From contig JAQGGZ010000010.1 of NCBI GenBank assembly GCA_028289125.1, forward strand, positions 1-64,000: a stretch of 64,000 nt of DNA. Reading direction: 5' to 3'. Each line of letters starts with the position of its first letter. Position 1 is the stretch's first letter. Shown piece after piece: positions 7,780-15,857 of the stretch. A program made the position numbers and the translations under genes. This DNA comes from Candidatus Saccharimonadota bacterium. GTDB taxonomy: Bacteria; Patescibacteriota; Saccharimonadia; Saccharimonadales; UBA4665. The notes below the pieces were generated by a model, which saw only the letters and a list, made by a program, of their open reading frames with translations, had not been told where the DNA came from and ran no database searches.

Positions 7780-8934
7780 TTACTTCATTCCAGGCTTTAG
7801 TACTACTTTGGTCCATCCCTCATCGCGTGCGTCAAAGTGTTGATACGCTTCGGGGGCTTGTTCGAGTGGTAATTCATGGGACACGATGAATGAAGGCGTG
7901 GCCTTGCCGCTGACTATGAGGTCGCGCAGCAGACGGTTGTACTTTTTGACAGGACACTGACCTGTTCCCATCGTTTGTCCCTTGAACCAAAACCAGCCGT
8001 AATCAAAAACTGCCTTACCATTCTTAGCAAACTCGTCCTTACCGCCCGGGTCCTGCGGAACGAACACTCCGACGACGCCGATCTTACCGGTAAAACGGAC
8101 TGCTTGGACGAGTTGATTCAGGGTCAGATTCATGTCTTCGGTGCCGTCCGGTTCATGTGCCTGATATCCCACGCATTCACAACCGTTATCGGCACCCAGT
8201 CCCATCGTTTGATCTTTGATGAATTCCACGGGATCGACTTTGGAACCATCAACCGGAATAGCCCCGATTGATTCTGCCAATCCGAGACGGTCGGGGCGCC
8301 GGTCGACCACCCAGATCCGGCTGGCTCCCCTAATGCTGGCGGAAAGGGCAGCCATCAGGCCCACCGGTCCGGCGCCAAATATAACGGTCTGATCGCCGGG
8401 TTTAACGCCTGCCATCTCGGTCGCATGGTAGCCGGTCGGAAAGATGTCGGCGAGCATGACATAGTCATTCTGTCGTTTGCTGTCGCGTGCATCCTCGCCA
8501 AGTCGTAAGCAATTGAAATCCCCGTACGGCACGCGCAAAAACTCGGCTTGGCCTCCTTGGTAAGGGCCCATGTCTGCAAAGCCGTAGGCGGCCCCCGCCC
8601 ATTCTTTCTTGGGCTGCATGGTGAGGCAGTAGTTAGTGAATCCCCGCTCGCAATTTTTACAGTATCCACAGGCGACATTGAACGGGATAGCGACCATGTC
8701 GCCGACTTTGACTTTGTCGACGGCTGAGCCGACCTCGACGACTTCACCGAGGTTTTCATGGCCGAAAACACGGCCTGTCTCAAAATCCGTCCGCCCTTCG
8801 TACATGTGTAAATCCGAGCCGCAGATATTGGTGCTGGTAATCTTCACGATGACATCAGCTTGTTTTTCAATCTTTGGATCCGGGACTTCCTCGACGCTGA
8901 CGTCACGAGGTCCGTTGTACACTACTGCTTTCAT
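7780..8934 (-). CDS. Zinc-dependent formaldehyde dehydrogenase-like (glutathione-independent)
   Basis: 384 residues. Shows the formaldehyde dehydrogenase pattern: TNICGSDLHMYEGRT (catalytic zinc), VFGHENLGEVVEVG, structural-zinc cysteines around CGYCKNCERG, and nucleotide-binding FGAGPVGLMAALSA. These enzymes oxidise formaldehyde or other aldehydes with NAD. Start chosen at 8934 because GAGGAGG lies six bases upstream; a start five codons earlier lacks one. It is first in a three-gene unit (this gene, the membrane-anchored SRPBCC-like protein, the second dehydrogenase), which suggests aldehyde detoxification. Confidence 0.85.
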   Translation of the reverse strand: MKAVVYNGPRDVSVEEVPDPKIEKQADVIVKITSTNICGSDLHMYEGRTDFETGRVFGHENLGEVVEVGSAVDKVKVGDMVAIPFNVACGYCKNCERGFTNYCLTMQPKKEWAGAAYGFADMGPYQGGQAEFLRVPYGDFNCLRLGEDARDSKRQNDYVMLADIFPTGYHATEMAGVKPGDQTVIFGAGPVGLMAALSASIRGASRIWVVDRRPDRLGLAESIGAIPVDGSKVDPVEFIKDQTMGLGADNGCECVGYQAHEPDGTEDMNLTLNQLVQAVRFTGKIGVVGVFVPQDPGGKDEFAKNGKAVFDYGWFWFKGQTMGTGQCPVKKYNRLLRDLIVSGKATPSFIVSHELPLEQAPEAYQHFDARDEGWTKVVLKPGMK

Positions 8935-9175
8935 AACCCACCTCCTCAATATTCTTACTGCTTATCGCTAATTATAGGATCCGGGTACCGGTCGTTCTGT
9001 AAACATTCGTACAAAAACAGTAATTCGATCATTTATCGAGTCCTTCGCTTTTTCCTGCCACTCCGTGAAATATAAAATAACGTTTATCATTGATGTAGTA
9101 AGATAAGTGACTTACAGGTCCGTGGCACACGCCCATACTAAGCGGCTTGCGGTTAGCACAAAAAAAGGGGGGCGC

Positions 9176-9643
9176 ATGGGAGTCATCAATGTAGGTTTTG
9201 AACTTGGCAGCCGCGTACGAAGCGCTGCCGGGGTAATCACTCGGGGCATCAGACCGATGCTCGAGCCGCTCATCGGCACACCTTTAGACGAGCAAGGGAT
9301 TAAGGAGCGTCAAGCGCGGGCCCCGCAAGTTAAAGCCGAGCTTGGTGCTGCTGCCGTGACAGAAAGCCAAAAGGGCGAGGGCGACCCGCAGCTGCATGAC
9401 ATCGGGGTGGCCCTGGCCGTGACGGCCCTGACGGATTTAGACAAACCAGCCGCCGCGACTGCCGCACCGGAGGTACCAGAAGCCGTCACTGGTATGGTGG
9501 AATCGCTTGCACCAGGTGAAGAGACAGGTAGCCTGCCAGAAGTGGTAGCGGGTAATAAGCTTCTGGCGCCTGTTGTTGTTTCTAGAGCCTCGGCAATCTT
9601 AAGGAATACTGGTCAACCTCCTCAATTTACAGGACCCGTTTAA
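9176..9643 (+). CDS. Hypothetical protein, Ala/Pro/Glu-rich
   Basis: 155 residues from the ATG at 9176, which has AGGGGGG just upstream. An in-frame GTG at 9107 would add 23 residues, but its only advantage is length. The protein is low in complexity (Ala, Val, Glu, Pro) with no clear domain, signal or membrane segment. It does not match any family I recognise. It is divergent from the formaldehyde dehydrogenase operon. Confidence 0.5.
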   Translation: MGVINVGFELGSRVRSAAGVITRGIRPMLEPLIGTPLDEQGIKERQARAPQVKAELGAAAVTESQKGEGDPQLHDIGVALAVTALTDLDKPAAATAAPEVPEAVTGMVESLAPGEETGSLPEVVAGNKLLAPVVVSRASAILRNTGQPPQFTGPV

Positions 9644-9684
9644 TTCGCATTGCTGACATATAGAAAAACGACTACTATCAGCGT

Positions 9685-10128
9685 ATGGGAAAAACCGCAA
9701 CATATGAGACGCCTGTCATCGGCAATGGCAGCCATGCCGCGCTCGAGATTCCCGATAAAATCCTAGCCGAACTAGGCGCTAACAAGCGGGCTCCGCTTAA
9801 GATAACCATCAACGACTACACGTATCAAAGTACCGCCACCGGCGTGGATGGCAAATGCATGGTTGTGTTTCCGACGCGCGACCGCGAAGCTTCGGGTGTA
9901 GTAGCAGGTGATATGGTAACGGTGACTTTAGAACTCGATGTCGGCTATCGCCATGTCGAAATACCGGTGGCACTGAGTGATGCCCTGGCTGCAACTGGCC
10001 TCAGCGAAACTTTCCACGGCCTAAACTACTCCACGCGGAAAGAATTTGCGCGCTTAGTCGGGGAGGCTAAAGCCGAAGATACCCGTAGCCGCCGGATTGA
10101 AAAAATACTCAGCCAGCTCCAGCCGTAG
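9685..10128 (+). CDS. DUF1905/YdeI-OmdA family protein
   Basis: 147 residues. The N-terminal two thirds match DUF1905, with the HAALEIPDKILAELG opening and a FPTRDREASGVVAGDMV loop. The C-terminus (GLNYSTRKEFARLVGEA, then SRRIEKIL) matches the bacteriocin-protection YdeI/OmpD-associated domain. The molecular role of this combination is unknown. There is no ribosome site; a TACTAT box at 9673-9678 lies six bases before the ATG, so the mRNA is probably leaderless. Monocistronic. Confidence 0.8.
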   Translation: MGKTATYETPVIGNGSHAALEIPDKILAELGANKRAPLKITINDYTYQSTATGVDGKCMVVFPTRDREASGVVAGDMVTVTLELDVGYRHVEIPVALSDALAATGLSETFHGLNYSTRKEFARLVGEAKAEDTRSRRIEKILSQLQP

Positions 10129-10166
10129 CGTACTGCGGACGATTGCAATGGATGTAAGATAGAAAT

Positions 10167-10769
10167 ATGAGAAAAATTGTCGTACTATCATTCATCAGCC
10201 TTGATGGTGTCATGCAAGCGCCGGGCGGTCCGGCAGAAGATGTAACGGACGGTTTTCAATATGGCGGCTGGACCGTGCTATATTGGGATGAAATTTCAGA
10301 CAGACTGATGGGTGAACAAATGGGCATGCCTTTCGATCTGCTGCTCGGGCGAAAAACATATGACATCTTCGCCGCCTACTGGCCGACCCAGGGCCCGAAA
10401 GAGGTCGGAGATCCATTCAATAAGGCGACGAAATATGTCGTATCCGGTTCATCGCCCGACCTGAGCTGGGAAAACTCCGTGCTCATTGACGGCGACGTGG
10501 TTGCGAAACTGAATGAGCTGAAACGGCAGGACGGCCCTATGCTGCAGGTTCACGGCAGCGGTAACATGATTCAGACCCTACTTAAGAATGACCTGGTTGA
10601 TGAACTTTGGCTCAAGATATTCCCCGTTACGCTGGGTAGCGGCAAGCGCCTGTTCGCCGAGGGAACGATGCCGGCGGCGTTCGAGCTGACCGACTCTAAA
10701 ATTACATCCACCGGCGTCATCTTTGCTAACTACAAAAGAGCCGGTGACGTTAAGACCGGCTCGTTCTAA
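10167..10769 (+). CDS. Dihydrofolate reductase family protein (RibD C-terminal-like)
   Basis: 200 residues, the usual size of stand-alone RibD-C/DHFR-fold reductases. Motifs include VVLSFISLDGVMQAPGG at the N-terminus, LLLGRKTYDIFAAYWP, and VHGSGNMIQTLL, which form the NADPH and substrate pockets in this family. The substrate of such stand-alone proteins is normally unknown. The gene has no Shine-Dalgarno; TAAGAT at 10155-10160 is six bases before the ATG. Its last codons form a hairpin that may serve as terminator. Confidence 0.85.
   Translation: MRKIVVLSFISLDGVMQAPGGPAEDVTDGFQYGGWTVLYWDEISDRLMGEQMGMPFDLLLGRKTYDIFAAYWPTQGPKEVGDPFNKATKYVVSGSSPDLSWENSVLIDGDVVAKLNELKRQDGPMLQVHGSGNMIQTLLKNDLVDELWLKIFPVTLGSGKRLFAEGTMPAAFELTDSKITSTGVIFANYKRAGDVKTGSF
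10738..10765 (+). terminator. Possible terminator hairpin at end of reductase gene
   Basis: GAGCCGGT and ACCGGCTC form an eight-base-pair stem with a nine-base loop. It overlaps the last codons of the reductase gene and is followed by GTTCT, a weak T tract. Two convergent genes end here. Confidence 0.4.
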
Positions 10770-10777
10770 CCGCAGTA

Positions 10778-11653
10778 TCAACGGTAGGTGCGTAATCGGC
10801 TCGGCGCACAAGAAACCACGACGCGCTGATTGGAAGACAATTTTATGAGCTCGCCATCCAGTTGCATGGGCATCGGCGCCACGGTCGTAAACTCAAACCG
10901 GTCGACTGATTTTGGCGATCCCGGTTTGCCAGCAGCTGATCTGAACAGATGACTCACAAGCTGTAATTTACGCTTATGGGGCCAGTGCAGTACCTCAAAT
11001 TTACCATCCCGCGGGCTATTATCCTGATCGAGCGTTAAATATTTGGCCATGACCCCGATGTTGGCTAGGATGAGGCTGTCGAACGTAACCCGCTTCCCAT
11101 CTTCAATGATGGTGAAGGGCTTGAATTTCCAAAACGTTTTTAGTGACAACCACGCTTCTTTAAGGGCTGATAACTTGTGTTTATTGAGCTCTACCGCGAC
11201 CAGCGGCGTCAAGCCGAGTCCGGCATAGGAATGGGCATAGCGCGTTACGCCAGCTTCTACTTTCAGCAGATCGATTTCAGTCGAGCCTTCGGTGGCGATT
11301 GCCTCCAGTAACGGGCGGGTAGCAATGAAGCTGTGGTGATCGTTGGCGTTGCCACCCGGCAGCACCGCACAGATGGGCATGGGTGCCCCTTCGTCTACGG
11401 CCTTCATGACGCCGTTGACTAGTTCATGATAGCCACCATCACCGCTGACGGAAACTAACAAAACGTCAGTGTATTTATTCGTTAACTCGTAGCCTAATTC
11501 TTCAGCGTGGCCGGCATGCGTCGTTTCTTGCAGTTTCACTTTCGCTTCGGGCCGTAATTTGCGTAGATCACGACAGAATTCCTTAGCTATCGCCTGACTA
11601 TCCCCGGTACTATTGGGGTTAAAAATCACAATAGCCCGAGAAAAAGCCGTCAT
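10778..11653 (-). CDS. Diacylglycerol kinase-like lipid kinase
   Basis: 291 residues. Matches the DAGK catalytic/YegS-like family: N-terminal AIVIFNPNSTGDSQ, then VSVSGDGGYHELVNG (the GGDG-type nucleotide loop, here SGDGG), then CAVLPGGNANDHH. Members phosphorylate diacylglycerol or other lipids, or make sphingolipid-like products, at the inner membrane face. It is monocistronic and convergent with the RibD-like gene. A TGTTACTAT extended -10 box lies six bases before the ATG, so the transcript is probably leaderless. Confidence 0.8.
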   Translation of the reverse strand: MTAFSRAIVIFNPNSTGDSQAIAKEFCRDLRKLRPEAKVKLQETTHAGHAEELGYELTNKYTDVLLVSVSGDGGYHELVNGVMKAVDEGAPMPICAVLPGGNANDHHSFIATRPLLEAIATEGSTEIDLLKVEAGVTRYAHSYAGLGLTPLVAVELNKHKLSALKEAWLSLKTFWKFKPFTIIEDGKRVTFDSLILANIGVMAKYLTLDQDNSPRDGKFEVLHWPHKRKLQLVSHLFRSAAGKPGSPKSVDRFEFTTVAPMPMQLDGELIKLSSNQRVVVSCAPSRLRTYR

Positions 11654-11659
11654 GTTCTC

Positions 11660-11665
11660 ATAGTA
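11660..11665 (-). promoter_or_regulatory. Extended -10 box, leaderless lipid kinase gene
   Basis: On the minus strand TGTTACTAT is followed by six bases (gagaac) and the ATG at 11653. No Shine-Dalgarno is present. Confidence 0.5.
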
Positions 11666-11770
11666 ACAGACGCCCGGCCTTCTGCGAGTAACAATAATCC
11701 TGACCTCCGATTTATTGACATTCTGATGCCAGGTATCAATAATCCAGGGTAGTAAGCAAAGGATGAGACC

Positions 11771-12229
11771 ATGGCTAGCCTACACTACGCAATCGATATA
11801 AACGCACCGAAAGAAAAGGTTTGGCATGCCATGCTCGATCCTGAAACGTATAAACAGTGGACAGACGTTTTCCATCCAGGATCCTATTACGATGGGAGCT
11901 GGAAAAAAGGTTCAAGAGTTCGGTTTGTTTCCGAAAAGGATAACGGCCAAAGTGGCATACTAGGCGAAATCGTCGAACATGTACCGTATGAGTACACATC
12001 CATTGAAATGGTCGGGGAGATCGTAGACGGCGAGATTGAAAATACGAGTGACAGTGCAAAAAGCTGGATCGGATCCCGTGAAAGCTACAGATTCACCCAG
12101 AAAGACGGAGTAACCACCGTACAGGTGGAATTGGTCGGGGACGGTATCGATCCTGAAATCCAGGAGATGTTCGAGGGCATGTGGCCGCCAGGATTAGCTA
12201 AATTGAAGGAAATTGCGGAGCTATCTTGA
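11771..12229 (+). CDS. SRPBCC/AHSA1-like domain protein
   Basis: 152 residues. The opening SLHYAIDINAPKEKVWHAML and the following YKQWTDVF show a START/SRPBCC fold of the activator-of-Hsp90 (AHSA1) type, a hydrophobic ligand-binding pocket. The ligand is unknown. AAAGGATGAGACC precedes the ATG, so this gene uses an ordinary leader. The next, membrane-protein, gene starts 22 bases after the stop and is probably co-transcribed. Confidence 0.8.
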   Translation: MASLHYAIDINAPKEKVWHAMLDPETYKQWTDVFHPGSYYDGSWKKGSRVRFVSEKDNGQSGILGEIVEHVPYEYTSIEMVGEIVDGEIENTSDSAKSWIGSRESYRFTQKDGVTTVQVELVGDGIDPEIQEMFEGMWPPGLAKLKEIAELS

Positions 12230-12251
12230 TGCACAAAAAGGTTGCGAATCG

Positions 12252-12557
12252 ATGAAAGCCAAGATCATAGATGGTGACGTGCCACGCAAAGGTATATTGA
12301 TCGTCGGGATAGTGACGGTTCTGGCGCTGGCGGTGCCTCTGACTGCCATGCAATTTAGTAATGATCTGGATTGGAAGCCGGAAGATTTCGTTATCATTGG
12401 ATGTCTTGTGTTCGGCACCGGCTTACTTTATCTATGGTTAGCAAGCATGGCTCGGAGCCGTCGGGCGAAGACAATCATAGCAGCCACCCTGTTAGTCGGA
12501 CTCTTGTACGTATGGGCGGAATTAGCCGTGGGTATATTCACGCGCCTGGGCAGCTGA
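12252..12557 (+). CDS. Small three-helix membrane protein
   Basis: 101 residues from the ATG at 12252. Three hydrophobic stretches are visible: ILIVGIVTVLALAVPLTA, FVIIGCLVFGTGLLYLWLA and TIIAATLLVGLLYVWAELAV. No catalytic motif is seen. The ribosome site is weak. It follows the SRPBCC gene closely and probably shares its mRNA. Function unknown. Confidence 0.6.
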   Translation: MKAKIIDGDVPRKGILIVGIVTVLALAVPLTAMQFSNDLDWKPEDFVIIGCLVFGTGLLYLWLASMARSRRAKTIIAATLLVGLLYVWAELAVGIFTRLGS

Positions 12558-12590
12558 CAGTACTATATTGCAAATAACCGCAAACAATTG

Positions 12591-12596
12591 TATAGT
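12591..12596 (+). promoter_or_regulatory. -10 box for the 12606 gene, leaderless
   Basis: TATAGT is followed by nine bases and the ATG at 12606; the overlapping TAGTAT would leave seven. No Shine-Dalgarno precedes the start. Confidence 0.5.
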
Positions 12597-12605
12597 ATAG
12601 CTAAT

Positions 12606-13145
12606 ATGAGTCTGTATGCTGAAGGTACCTTCACTGGTGCCTATACCCCCTCCGATCCCGCCGAGATAGCCGCCGCCAACAACGTCATAGGCCATGAATT
12701 CGCTGCGGCCCCTGATGGCTTAGGTGCGCTTAATATCGCCTTGGCGGAGAACCTGGCTGAAAACTTTGCTGACAAACAGCTATATATCGCTCACTCGATC
12801 TCGAAGGCATTAAAAATAGTCGCACCCGAAATTTCGCCTTCCGGTATCTTCCTGCCGGTCTCTTCTGATACCACTGCCAGCGAAGGCGGCACATGGAGTG
12901 AATTGATCCAATACAAAGAAATGACCGGCGAATCGGACCTGAGTCCGATCCTGTTCGCCCAGGCGTATCACATCGGCCGAGTGTCCCTGCAAGCCAAGAA
13001 GGCCAAGTTAAATCCTTTACTGCCACCGGACATGCCGAAGCAGTTTGATACTGATTCGATACAGTGGTGGTGCCGCGGGCCGTTACGCTGGGGCATACGT
13101 GAGTTGCCGGGCGCTTTGGTACTCCGTCACCGCGGTCATCTATAA
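12606..13145 (+). CDS. Hypothetical protein
   Basis: 179 residues from the ATG at 12606; an ATG six codons earlier overlaps the -10 box and was not used. The protein is soluble-looking with no signal peptide. The C-terminus (IQWWCRGPLRWGIRELPG) is Trp/Arg-rich. I do not recognise a family. It heads a set of three genes on one strand, followed by a YbaK-like protein and an unassigned protein, though the next gene has its own -10 box. Confidence 0.5.
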   Translation: MSLYAEGTFTGAYTPSDPAEIAAANNVIGHEFAAAPDGLGALNIALAENLAENFADKQLYIAHSISKALKIVAPEISPSGIFLPVSSDTTASEGGTWSELIQYKEMTGESDLSPILFAQAYHIGRVSLQAKKAKLNPLLPPDMPKQFDTDSIQWWCRGPLRWGIRELPGALVLRHRGHL

Positions 13146-13169
13146 TTCTGTTTTTGATATGATGATGGC

Positions 13170-13703
13170 ATGCAACTTGGCACGCTCAGTTTTGACCTGA
13201 TCGATCACGACACGGTTTTAGTCGCTCCGGCTACTGCTGCGTCACTGCAAAACATTAATTCCAGTCAGGTGTACGTCACTGAAATCGACCCGACGCTTTC
13301 TGACACGGCCGCTTTCTGCGACCACTACGGTATCGGCATGGATATCTCGGCCAACTGCGTCATCCTCGAAGCCAAGCGCGGTGACCGCACCTGGTATGCG
13401 GCCTGCATGATCCTGGCGACGGATCGGGCCGACGTCAACAACATCATCAGACGGCAGCTTGATGCACGCAAGATTTCATTCGCACCGATGGATACCGCCA
13501 CCTGTCTGACCGGTATGGAATTCGGCGGCATCACGCCGATCGGTCTACCTGCCGACTGGCCGATTTTAGTTGATCGTAAAGTGGCCGAAGCGGAGCACGT
13601 GATAATCGGTGGCGGCATCCGAAAATCCAAACTATTAGTGCCAGGGGGCTTGCTCGCCGAACTGCCGAACGCCACCGTACTGAATCTGGCAAAGGAGACA
13701 TAG
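13170..13703 (+). CDS. YbaK/EbsC-type aminoacyl-tRNA deacylase domain protein
   Basis: 177 residues. The overall pattern (FCDHYGIGMDISANCVIL, a central RTWYAACMILATDRADVN, and GMEFGGITPIGLPADWPI) matches the YbaK/ProX trans-editing family, which hydrolyses mischarged Pro-tRNA or related substrates. The GGITPIGLP loop is the best family signature. The precise tRNA substrate is not inferable. A TATGAT box lies six bases before the ATG. It is followed after three bases by an unassigned gene with its own ribosome site. Confidence 0.75.
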   Translation: MQLGTLSFDLIDHDTVLVAPATAASLQNINSSQVYVTEIDPTLSDTAAFCDHYGIGMDISANCVILEAKRGDRTWYAACMILATDRADVNNIIRRQLDARKISFAPMDTATCLTGMEFGGITPIGLPADWPILVDRKVAEAEHVIIGGGIRKSKLLVPGGLLAELPNATVLNLAKET

Positions 13704-13706
13704 ACC

Positions 13707-14405
13707 ATGACTAAAAACGGCATATTACTGCATGTCTATCACTTGGAAGCCCAGGGCTGGGAGCGGCTCGTGTGGGGTGACCCGCAAGCCGACAAACTGG
13801 GTACGGTCACGACGTTCGCCAAGACATTACTTATGATTCCGGCTGACGAAGAAGTCCGCTCAATCGTGTATAGCGGTCCCTCCCAGAAAGACGGCTTGAC
13901 AGAAGGGCAGCACACAAAAAAGATATTAGTCGATCGAGTTGACTCGCTGACTGACTTTCCAACCTTGCGGACGCTGATAGAAAAACTCACGTCTGAAGAA
14001 TACGGGGTCTTCGTGCGACGGCTCAATGAACTGACGGCCGGACAGGTCATTAAGAATACCTATGACGAGATCATTCACGCCGCGGAATATCTGAATGAAG
14101 GAGTACCGGCCGCCAAAGTATTCCAGATAGCGAGCGCCAGTCACGCGCCACGGTGCCTGCATAGTCAGCTGATGGCCCGCCAACAAGGCGTCATACAGGG
14201 CCTGCAACCGTGGTACGTTATCGGGAGTGACATATGTTTCCAGGGAACGGACATGCGGGACGTCATCGTGGTCGAACCGCCGCATCGTGGAGACGATCCG
14301 CTGGTCGGTTTCAAGCCGACGTTATCGGAAGTGTTAAAGCCATTCTTTTCGCTTGATTCGGAGTCTCAGAAGCAATTCCTGCGTTCGATGCGCCGCGACG
14401 GCTGA
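13707..14405 (+). CDS. Hypothetical protein, possibly YdcF/SanA-like
   Basis: 232 residues with no signal or membrane segment. Features such as a nucleotide-like N-terminal strand, SAS-HAPRCLHSQLM and WYVIGSDICF are reminiscent of the DUF218 (YdcF/SanA) superfamily, but the match is weak and I give it only as a possibility. AAAGGAGA precedes the ATG, and the gene starts three bases after the YbaK-like stop, so they are co-transcribed. Confidence 0.5.
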   Translation: MTKNGILLHVYHLEAQGWERLVWGDPQADKLGTVTTFAKTLLMIPADEEVRSIVYSGPSQKDGLTEGQHTKKILVDRVDSLTDFPTLRTLIEKLTSEEYGVFVRRLNELTAGQVIKNTYDEIIHAAEYLNEGVPAAKVFQIASASHAPRCLHSQLMARQQGVIQGLQPWYVIGSDICFQGTDMRDVIVVEPPHRGDDPLVGFKPTLSEVLKPFFSLDSESQKQFLRSMRRDG

Positions 14406-14443
14406 CAGCGTAACCCGGCCCGCTTTTTTTGTCTCGTCTCTGT

Positions 14444-14449
14444 TATACT
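14444..14449 (+). promoter_or_regulatory. Extended -10 box for the glycosyltransferase operon
   Basis: TGTTATACT (TGn plus TATACT) lies nine bases before the ATG at 14459. A T7 run (14424-14430) just upstream may end the previous transcript. No Shine-Dalgarno. Confidence 0.55.
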
Positions 14450-14458
14450 TAAACAGCT

Positions 14459-15469
14459 ATGGCAATTGCCAAACTCAAACCTCACGCCACGATCCAAGAT
14501 AAGTTGCCGGCCCACGCGCCGGTCCTGTCCATCGTCGTACCGTTATATAACGAAGCCGTCATACTGCGTGACTTCCACTCCAGCTTGTTCGGTCTGCTCG
14601 ATACATTAGGCCTGCGTTACGAACTGATTTATTGCAACGACGGTAGCAGCGATGATACCGCCGAAATCGCCCTCAGCCTGGCTGAAACCGACCGCCGGGT
14701 GAAAGTCGTCAGTCTGACGCGCAACTTCGGCAAAGAAATCGCCACGACCGCCGGCATAACCGTCGCGCGCGGCCAGGCCATCATGACCCTTGATGCTGAC
14801 GGCCAGCATCCTATCGAACTGATTCCTGAATTCATCGAGCGCTGGCAGGCCGGTGAAAAGGCCATCATCGGCGTCCGCGTTTCGAACCAGCGCGAAGGTT
14901 TCGTGAAAAAGTACGGGTCAAAACTGTTTTACAAGATATTGAACAGCCTGACCGGCCGACGATTGGTGCCTGGGGTATCCGATTTCCGCCTGATTGATAA
15001 GAGCATCCAGCGCGAGTTCATCCGCATGACTGAACGCAATCGCATCACCCGAGGCTTGATCGACTGGCTCGGCTATCGTACGTCATACCTGGAGTTCGAT
15101 GCCAACGCCCGAATGGGCGGCATGAAGGCGACCTACTCGGTAATGAAGCTGTTCAAGTTAGCCACCGACAGCTTCATATCAATGAGCGTTCGGCCGCTCT
15201 ACCTGACTGCCTACTTTGGCGCTATCGTCCTGCCTCTGTCACTGTTGCTCGGGCTCGTCATGGTAATTAATTTTCTTTTAGGTGACCCGTTCAACTGGCA
15301 TGTCACCGGCGGTGCGTACGTCATGGTGCTGATACTGTTCCTGATCGGTGTCATCATGGTTTCGCAAGGCATCACCGGAATGTATCTGTCACATATCCAC
15401 ACCGAGACGCAGAACCGCCCGCTCTACGTCGTAGATAGAAGTTTGTCGAAGGGAATCGAGCATGAGTAA
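14459..15469 (+). CDS. Polyprenyl-phosphate glycosyltransferase (GT2, Dpm1/GtrB type)
   Basis: 336 residues. The GT2 domain shows LSIVVPLYNEAVIL, YCNDGSSDDT (nucleotide-sugar Asp), TLDADGQHP (DxD), and GVSDFRLIDK. Two C-terminal membrane helices (about residues 240-265 and 280-305) identify the Dpm1/GtrB group, which moves a sugar from a nucleotide donor to polyprenyl phosphate on the inner membrane face. The next gene is a GtrA flippase, overlapping by eight bases, then a membrane-PIG-L fusion protein. The three form an operon for exporting a lipid-linked sugar and modifying an envelope glycan. Confidence 0.9.
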   Translation: MAIAKLKPHATIQDKLPAHAPVLSIVVPLYNEAVILRDFHSSLFGLLDTLGLRYELIYCNDGSSDDTAEIALSLAETDRRVKVVSLTRNFGKEIATTAGITVARGQAIMTLDADGQHPIELIPEFIERWQAGEKAIIGVRVSNQREGFVKKYGSKLFYKILNSLTGRRLVPGVSDFRLIDKSIQREFIRMTERNRITRGLIDWLGYRTSYLEFDANARMGGMKATYSVMKLFKLATDSFISMSVRPLYLTAYFGAIVLPLSLLLGLVMVINFLLGDPFNWHVTGGAYVMVLILFLIGVIMVSQGITGMYLSHIHTETQNRPLYVVDRSLSKGIEHE

Positions 15470-15857
15470 GTCAGGCTTACGCTACCTCGTAGTCGGTGGT
15501 AGTGTTTATGTTTTCGAACTGGCTGTCATCGTAGCGGCTCAACAGATAGGCGCCTCATCGGTATGGGCGGTGGCATGGAGTTTTATACTTGGCACGCTGC
15601 TGTCGTTCATCCTGCAGAAGTTCGTCACGTTCGGTGATAAACGCACGCATCATAAGGTCGTGCTCGCACAGCTGGTGGCGGTAGGGTTGTTGGTATTGTT
15701 TAACTTCGGCTTCACGTTATTAGTCACCCGGGTGCTATCACCACCGCTACCGGCCGTCGTCAGCCGGACGCTCGCACTGGCTGTCACCGTCATTTGGAAT
15801 TATTATTTATATAAGACAAGAATATTCAAACGCAGTGAAGAAAACCCCGTCTACTGA
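15462..15857 (+). CDS. GtrA family membrane protein
   Basis: 131 residues with four membrane helices, the GtrA size and topology. Motifs: GLRYLVVGGSVYVFELAV at the N-terminus and LLSFILQKFVTFGD, the usual second-to-third helix link. GtrA proteins are thought to flip polyprenyl-phosphate-linked sugars. It overlaps the upstream GT2 gene and its end overlaps the start of the downstream PIG-L fusion gene by 23 bases. AAGGGA lies upstream of the ATG. Confidence 0.85.
   Translation: MSKSGLRYLVVGGSVYVFELAVIVAAQQIGASSVWAVAWSFILGTLLSFILQKFVTFGDKRTHHKVVLAQLVAVGLLVLFNFGFTLLVTRVLSPPLPAVVSRTLALAVTVIWNYYLYKTRIFKRSEENPVY

Noticed and set aside
14424-14440. T7 run after the YdcF-like gene as terminator
   Set aside because: Only a weak four-base stem (AGCG/CGCT) precedes it, so it is not listed as a terminator.
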